From: Pseudomonadota bacterium
GTDB taxonomy: Bacteria; Pseudomonadota; Alphaproteobacteria; UBA9219; RGZA01
Length of the DNA stretch: 7,404 nucleotides
Direction of reading: 5' to 3'
NCBI GenBank assembly: GCA_016195205.1
Contig: JACQAB010000049.1
Location: 1-7,404 of the forward strand
The notes under the pieces are model-generated. The model made no database searches and was not told where the DNA came from. It saw only the letters and a program-made list of their open reading frames with translations. Positions 4,942 through 7,404 of this stretch are shown in pieces (within the stretch, counting starts at the first letter, position 1; every line of letters begins with the position of its first letter). The translations under genes and the position numbers were made by a program.

Positions 4942-4985
4942 AATTTTCGCTTCTTGCCACAGGCTTTCCGTGCGCTGCGAAAATT
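4942..4985. repeat. Inverted repeat between the Tn3 end and the ligase gene
   Basis: AATTTTCGC (4942-4950) and GCGAAAATT (4977-4985) are perfect 9-bp arms around 26 nt. It lies downstream of the minus-strand ligase gene (stop at 5031) and 35 bp outside the transposon end. It could act in transcript ending for the ligase, where the minus-strand RNA would carry U-rich stretches, or be a relic of another insertion. The large loop argues against a simple terminator. Confidence 0.4.
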
Positions 4986-5030
4986 GTGGCGCCGCGCATT
5001 AACTATGTTGGAAAGAAAAACCTAGCCCGC

Positions 5031-6389
5031 TTAGGCCGCGGCCTGGCTTGGGGGCGGAGCGGGCGGCGGGGCCAGCGCGGCCGGGATCTCAACCTTCGGC
5101 GCGGCGATTTTGGCGCGCTCGATCTCGTCCCACAAAGGCGCGCCGGCCTCCAGCTCGCGCCGGTTAAACTGAATAACGGCGTTCAGGTCCTTGGTGCGCT
5201 CGAACACCGCGCGCTGGCGGGTGGCCGAGTTGCCGCGCTCCACGATCTGCCACAGCGTGTGCACATAGTCGCGGTAGCCCAGGCGCTCCACATAGGGCTG
5301 CAGCTTTTTCAGCCAGTCGGCGATGTCCTGCTTCAAAGGCTTGGTGGCGCCAGCGGCACTGGTGACCAGCTCGGCCTCCAACCCATAGCGCATGGCGCGC
5401 CATTTGTTCTCGCGGCTGACCCAGTGCGGCGGGCGCGCCACCGCATCCAGCCAATCCAGATTATCGGCGAACCAGTGTGCCAAAAGATGAATGAAGGCGA
5501 CAATCGCCACGGTTTCGGAAAGCGTGGCCACGCCGTCGCAAACGCGGATTTCCAGCGTGCCGTATTTGGGCGAAGGGCGCGCGTCCCACCATAAATCCTT
5601 CAGCGACTGAATGGCGCCGCAGGCCTTCATGCTCCAATACAGTTCTTCGAACTCGGCCCAGTTCTGCAGCGGATAGGGCGGCCCGGCGGTGGGAATCGCC
5701 TCATACGCCGAAGGTCGGCTGGCGAACAGGCCGGTGTCTTCCCCGCGCCAGAACGGCGAGCTGGCCGACAGCGCCAAAAGATGCGGCAAGAAATGCAGGA
5801 AAAAGTTGTTATAGCGGATACAGTCCTGCGCGCTGTTCATGCCGATATGCACATGCAAGCCGATGGCGATGCTGCGGCGCAGCAGCCAGCGCACGCGTTC
5901 CAGGTTTTCCTTATAGCGCGGGACGTCATACAGCTTGCTGTCGTGATAATCGGCGGTGGGGTGAATGCCGGTGGTGAGCAGCGCCAGGCCCAGTTCCTGG
6001 GTGATCGCCCGCAGGCCGGCGAAGGTGGCTTTGAGGTCGGTTGCGGCGGCGTGCGCGTCCTGGCAGATGCCGGTATTGATTTCCACCGTATCCTGGCAGA
6101 ATTCGGGCTTCACTTTTTTCAAGCTGGCGGCGGCCTTCAGCACTTCCTCGCCGTGGTTGCGCAGCAGGCCGCTGACCGGGTCGATGAGATTCAACTCCAC
6201 CTCGACGCCCAAGGTGAGAAAGCCATTGGGACGGAAGCGGATTTCTTCCGCCGCTTTCGACAGGGCGTGGTGGCGCGCAAAGCCAAACAAGCCCGTAAAG
6301 GCGCGCGCCCAGTCCAGCCAGCGCACGGGAATGGCCGGCACGTCGTTTTTCGCAGGAACAATCGGCGCCGTTTTGATATCGGTGCTCAT
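5031..6389 (-). CDS. YbdK/GCS2-type carboxylate-amine ligase (glutamate-cysteine ligase-like)
   Basis: 452 residues, with ATG at 6389 preceded on its strand by GAGGAGG at good spacing. Family marks in order: GVEVELNLID (61-70, ATP/metal-binding Glu residues), CQDTVEINTG (98-107), a central GLHVHIGM (177-184), WWDARPSPKYGTLEIRVCDG (267-286), NKWRAMRYGLEAEL (328-341) and GNSATRQR (386-393). These identify the GCS2/YbdK family of cytoplasmic ATP-dependent enzymes that join an amine to a carboxylate. E. coli YbdK has weak gamma-glutamyl-cysteine ligase activity, while relatives have other or unknown substrates, so the exact reaction is left open. It is somewhat longer than the usual 370-400 residues: the extra length is an N-terminal stretch of about 55 residues and an Ala/Pro tail (PPPAPPPSQAAA). 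It follows the membrane-protein gene on the same strand after 114 bp. Confidence 0.9.
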   Translation of the reverse strand: MSTDIKTAPIVPAKNDVPAIPVRWLDWARAFTGLFGFARHHALSKAAEEIRFRPNGFLTLGVEVELNLIDPVSGLLRNHGEEVLKAAASLKKVKPEFCQDTVEINTGICQDAHAAATDLKATFAGLRAITQELGLALLTTGIHPTADYHDSKLYDVPRYKENLERVRWLLRRSIAIGLHVHIGMNSAQDCIRYNNFFLHFLPHLLALSASSPFWRGEDTGLFASRPSAYEAIPTAGPPYPLQNWAEFEELYWSMKACGAIQSLKDLWWDARPSPKYGTLEIRVCDGVATLSETVAIVAFIHLLAHWFADNLDWLDAVARPPHWVSRENKWRAMRYGLEAELVTSAAGATKPLKQDIADWLKKLQPYVERLGYRDYVHTLWQIVERGNSATRQRAVFERTKDLNAVIQFNRRELEAGAPLWDEIERAKIAAPKVEIPAALAPPPAPPPSQAAA

Positions 6390-6427
6390 CAGATCCTCCT
6401 CGATTTCGGGAACGCCAAAATTAAGCC

Positions 6428-6460
6428 GTGATTGCGCATAAAGGCGCGATGTGGAATCAC
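6428..6460. repeat. Hairpin-forming sequence between the two minus-strand genes
   Basis: GTGATT (6428-6433) pairs with AATCAC (6455-6460), and inside it GCGC (6434-6437) can pair with GCGC (6444-6447), leaving a 7-nt bulge. No T run follows on the minus strand, so it is a weak terminator at best. Its place about 40 bp upstream of the ligase start would also suit a regulator site. Confidence 0.3.
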
Positions 6461-6503
6461 CTGGAGGCTAACTGGTTGATATCCAAGAAAATTGGACGCC
6501 AGC

Positions 6504-7202
6504 TTAGGGCTGAAAAGTTTTAATGAAGGTGTCCCGGTGTTTTGCCCGCGTGGCGAACAGGTTCCGGGTCGGGGTCACAAAGGGCACGGTTTTCCACAAC
6601 ATTCTGCCACCCGTTGCCAGACCCCATCCTGTGCCTTTTACTAGACCCCAGCCTGCGGCAAGCGTTCGGCCCACAACCTGAGTGGTAAGATGCCCGGTAA
6701 GACCAGCGGCTACGCCTGCGGCGGTAACTTCGGCGACCGTTCCCACCCCAATCATGGCAGTTTTTCCGGCTCCCAGATAAGCGGCGACCGAAGCAGTTGC
6801 CCCGTGGGTCGTTTCAGCAGCCGCGGCAAGGAACGCCGCGATTTTTCCGCCCCCTAAAGCGGTGGCAATAAGGGTGCCTGTTCCGCCGGTGGTGAGAATA
6901 TCGGCAAGCGTCAACCCTGCCCAGGCGGCCATCCCAAGGACGGTTGATGCCAGAAGAATCTTCCGACTCCAGCGTTTAAGTTTTTCGGGATTGCCGCCTT
7001 CTACGGCTCCCATAACGGCGCCGAGCACGGGATAACCAAAAAGGATACCGGCCGCGTTAACCAAGTGCTTGGTTCTTTCAAACGGGGCGGCAATGAGCCA
7101 AGGGCGAGGAGGCGGAGGATTGGGGAATTCAAAACTGAAAAGCTGGCCTAGGGGGAGGAAATCGCCGCGGATAAACATTCCGGCGACAGGAAGATTTCTC
7201 AT
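6504..7202 (-). CDS. Gly/Ala-rich membrane protein, function unknown
   Basis: 232 residues, family not recognised. The ATG at 7202 has AAAGGAA about 8 bases upstream on its strand. The N-terminus (1-38) is not a signal peptide: it contains a Phe-rich stretch and a PNPPPPRPW proline run. Four hydrophobic, small-residue-rich segments follow at about 47-67, 82-103, 108-129 and 149-170, with a basic loop (KLKRWSRK, 74-81) between the first two. The C-terminal third (178-200) has a Gly/Trp pattern (GWGLVKGTGWGLATGG) and ends in a basic tail. This suits an inner-membrane protein with a positively charged loop and tail on the cytoplasmic side. Gly-zipper-like spacing suggests tight helix packing. 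Codon bias and termination look normal, so the gene seems real. Its upstream region is cut by an insertion sequence at 7266. Confidence 0.62.
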   Translation of the reverse strand: MRNLPVAGMFIRGDFLPLGQLFSFEFPNPPPPRPWLIAAPFERTKHLVNAAGILFGYPVLGAVMGAVEGGNPEKLKRWSRKILLASTVLGMAAWAGLTLADILTTGGTGTLIATALGGGKIAAFLAAAAETTHGATASVAAYLGAGKTAMIGVGTVAEVTAAGVAAGLTGHLTTQVVGRTLAAGWGLVKGTGWGLATGGRMLWKTVPFVTPTRNLFATRAKHRDTFIKTFQP

Positions 7203-7273
7203 GCTCTATTCCTTTCAAAAAATAACCTGGGGATATGAGTTCATCATCCTCCCAATAAAGCTTTAGGGGCTGT

Positions 7274-7297
7274 CGTAGATAAGGAAAATTATCTACG
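7274..7297. repeat. Perfect hairpin at the IS left end
   Basis: CGTAGATAA (7274-7282) and TTATCTACG (7289-7297) are perfect 9-bp arms around GGAAAA. The hairpin sits within the element's left end and finishes 8 nt before the transposase ATG (7306), so in an RNA starting outside the element it would lie against the ribosome-binding region. Confidence 0.8.
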
Positions 7298-7305
7298 GTG
7301 GCCGG

Positions 7306-7404
7306 ATGGGACTAAGGCGCTGTAAATTAAGCAGGAAGTTGCAGTCGCGGCTGCTGGAATGCTTTGTGCTGGAAGTGACGGCGCGCGCGGCAGCGAATAC
7401 TTTG
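7306..7404 (+). CDS. IS1595-family transposase, N-terminal 33 codons (3'-truncated by window)
   Basis: The ATG at 7306 opens a frame running off the window edge: a basic start (MGLRRCKLSRKLQ), then SRLLECFVLEVTARAAANTL. The pattern K-L-x-x-F-V-x-x-VTAR-x-AA is the N-terminal DNA-binding region of ISXO2/IS1016-like transposases, where it precedes a zinc-binding motif and the DDE catalytic core; those parts would lie past the window. No strong Shine-Dalgarno site is present (only GGTGGCCGG), consistent with the poor translation common for transposases. Confidence 0.75.
   Translation, partial: MGLRRCKLSRKLQSRLLECFVLEVTARAAANTL

Larger units (their letters stand above)
7266..7404 (+). mobile_element. 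Left end of an IS1595-family (ISXO2/IS1016-like) insertion sequence, cut by the window edge
   Basis: The probable left terminus starts GGGGCTGTCGTAGAT at 7266, of the type found at ends of IS1595-family elements, 40 bp before the transposase start. The right end lies outside the window. If the family's usual 8-bp duplication was made, it should be AAGCTTTA (7258-7265) repeated beyond the far end. The insertion is 64 bp upstream of the membrane-protein start. Confidence 0.7.

Noticed and set aside
5781..6431. 216-codon plus-strand frame (and others at 4986-5594 and 5965-6441)
   Set aside because: Opposite the well-supported ligase gene; composition is typical of a GC-rich shadow frame.

Overview
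The window is GC-rich DNA with strong Shine-Dalgarno sites and proteobacterial-type proteins. It suggests a proteobacterium, probably an alphaproteobacterium, but no gene here settles the taxon. It looks like an accessory stretch where extracellular protein genes sit among at least three mobile-element remnants, next to ordinary chromosomal genes. No CRISPR array, tRNA or rRNA was seen.

Left block (1-2031, all + strand): the C-terminal part of a large protein with 31-residue Tyr/Asn/Gly-rich repeats, ending in a peptidase S74 self-cleaving chaperone domain. It is followed after 18 bp by a Sec-exported proline-rich protein, and then, after a 222-bp gap, by a Sec-exported protein built on a phage tail-collar fold. 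The S74 and collar domains are normally phage tail parts; here at least the collar protein has a signal peptide, suggesting reuse as a cell-surface or secreted structure.

Middle block (2138-4907): bounded by 38-bp terminal inverted repeats of Tn3 type (GGGGTCACG...TAAG). The first 248 bp (2138-2385) have inverted 38-bp ends and no gene, which fits a Tn3-derived miniature element. Next come a broken gene with a C-terminal winged-helix-like segment (in-frame amber codon and no in-frame start), a clear sigma70-type promoter, an intact secreted cysteine-rich protein with two thrombospondin-1-like repeats, the tail of an S26 signal peptidase-like gene on the minus strand, and the C-terminal 146 codons of a Tn3-family transposase running into the right-hand 38-bp end. 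The block is either one decayed cargo-bearing Tn3 element or two superimposed insertions.

Right block (4908-7265, genes on the minus strand): a YbdK/GCS2-type carboxylate-amine ligase (5031-6389) and an unrecognised Gly/Ala-rich membrane protein (6504-7202). From 7266 to the window end is the left end of an IS1595-family (ISXO2/IS1016-like) insertion sequence with the first 33 codons of its transposase. This IS lies 64 bp upstream of the membrane-protein start codon and may have displaced its native promoter.
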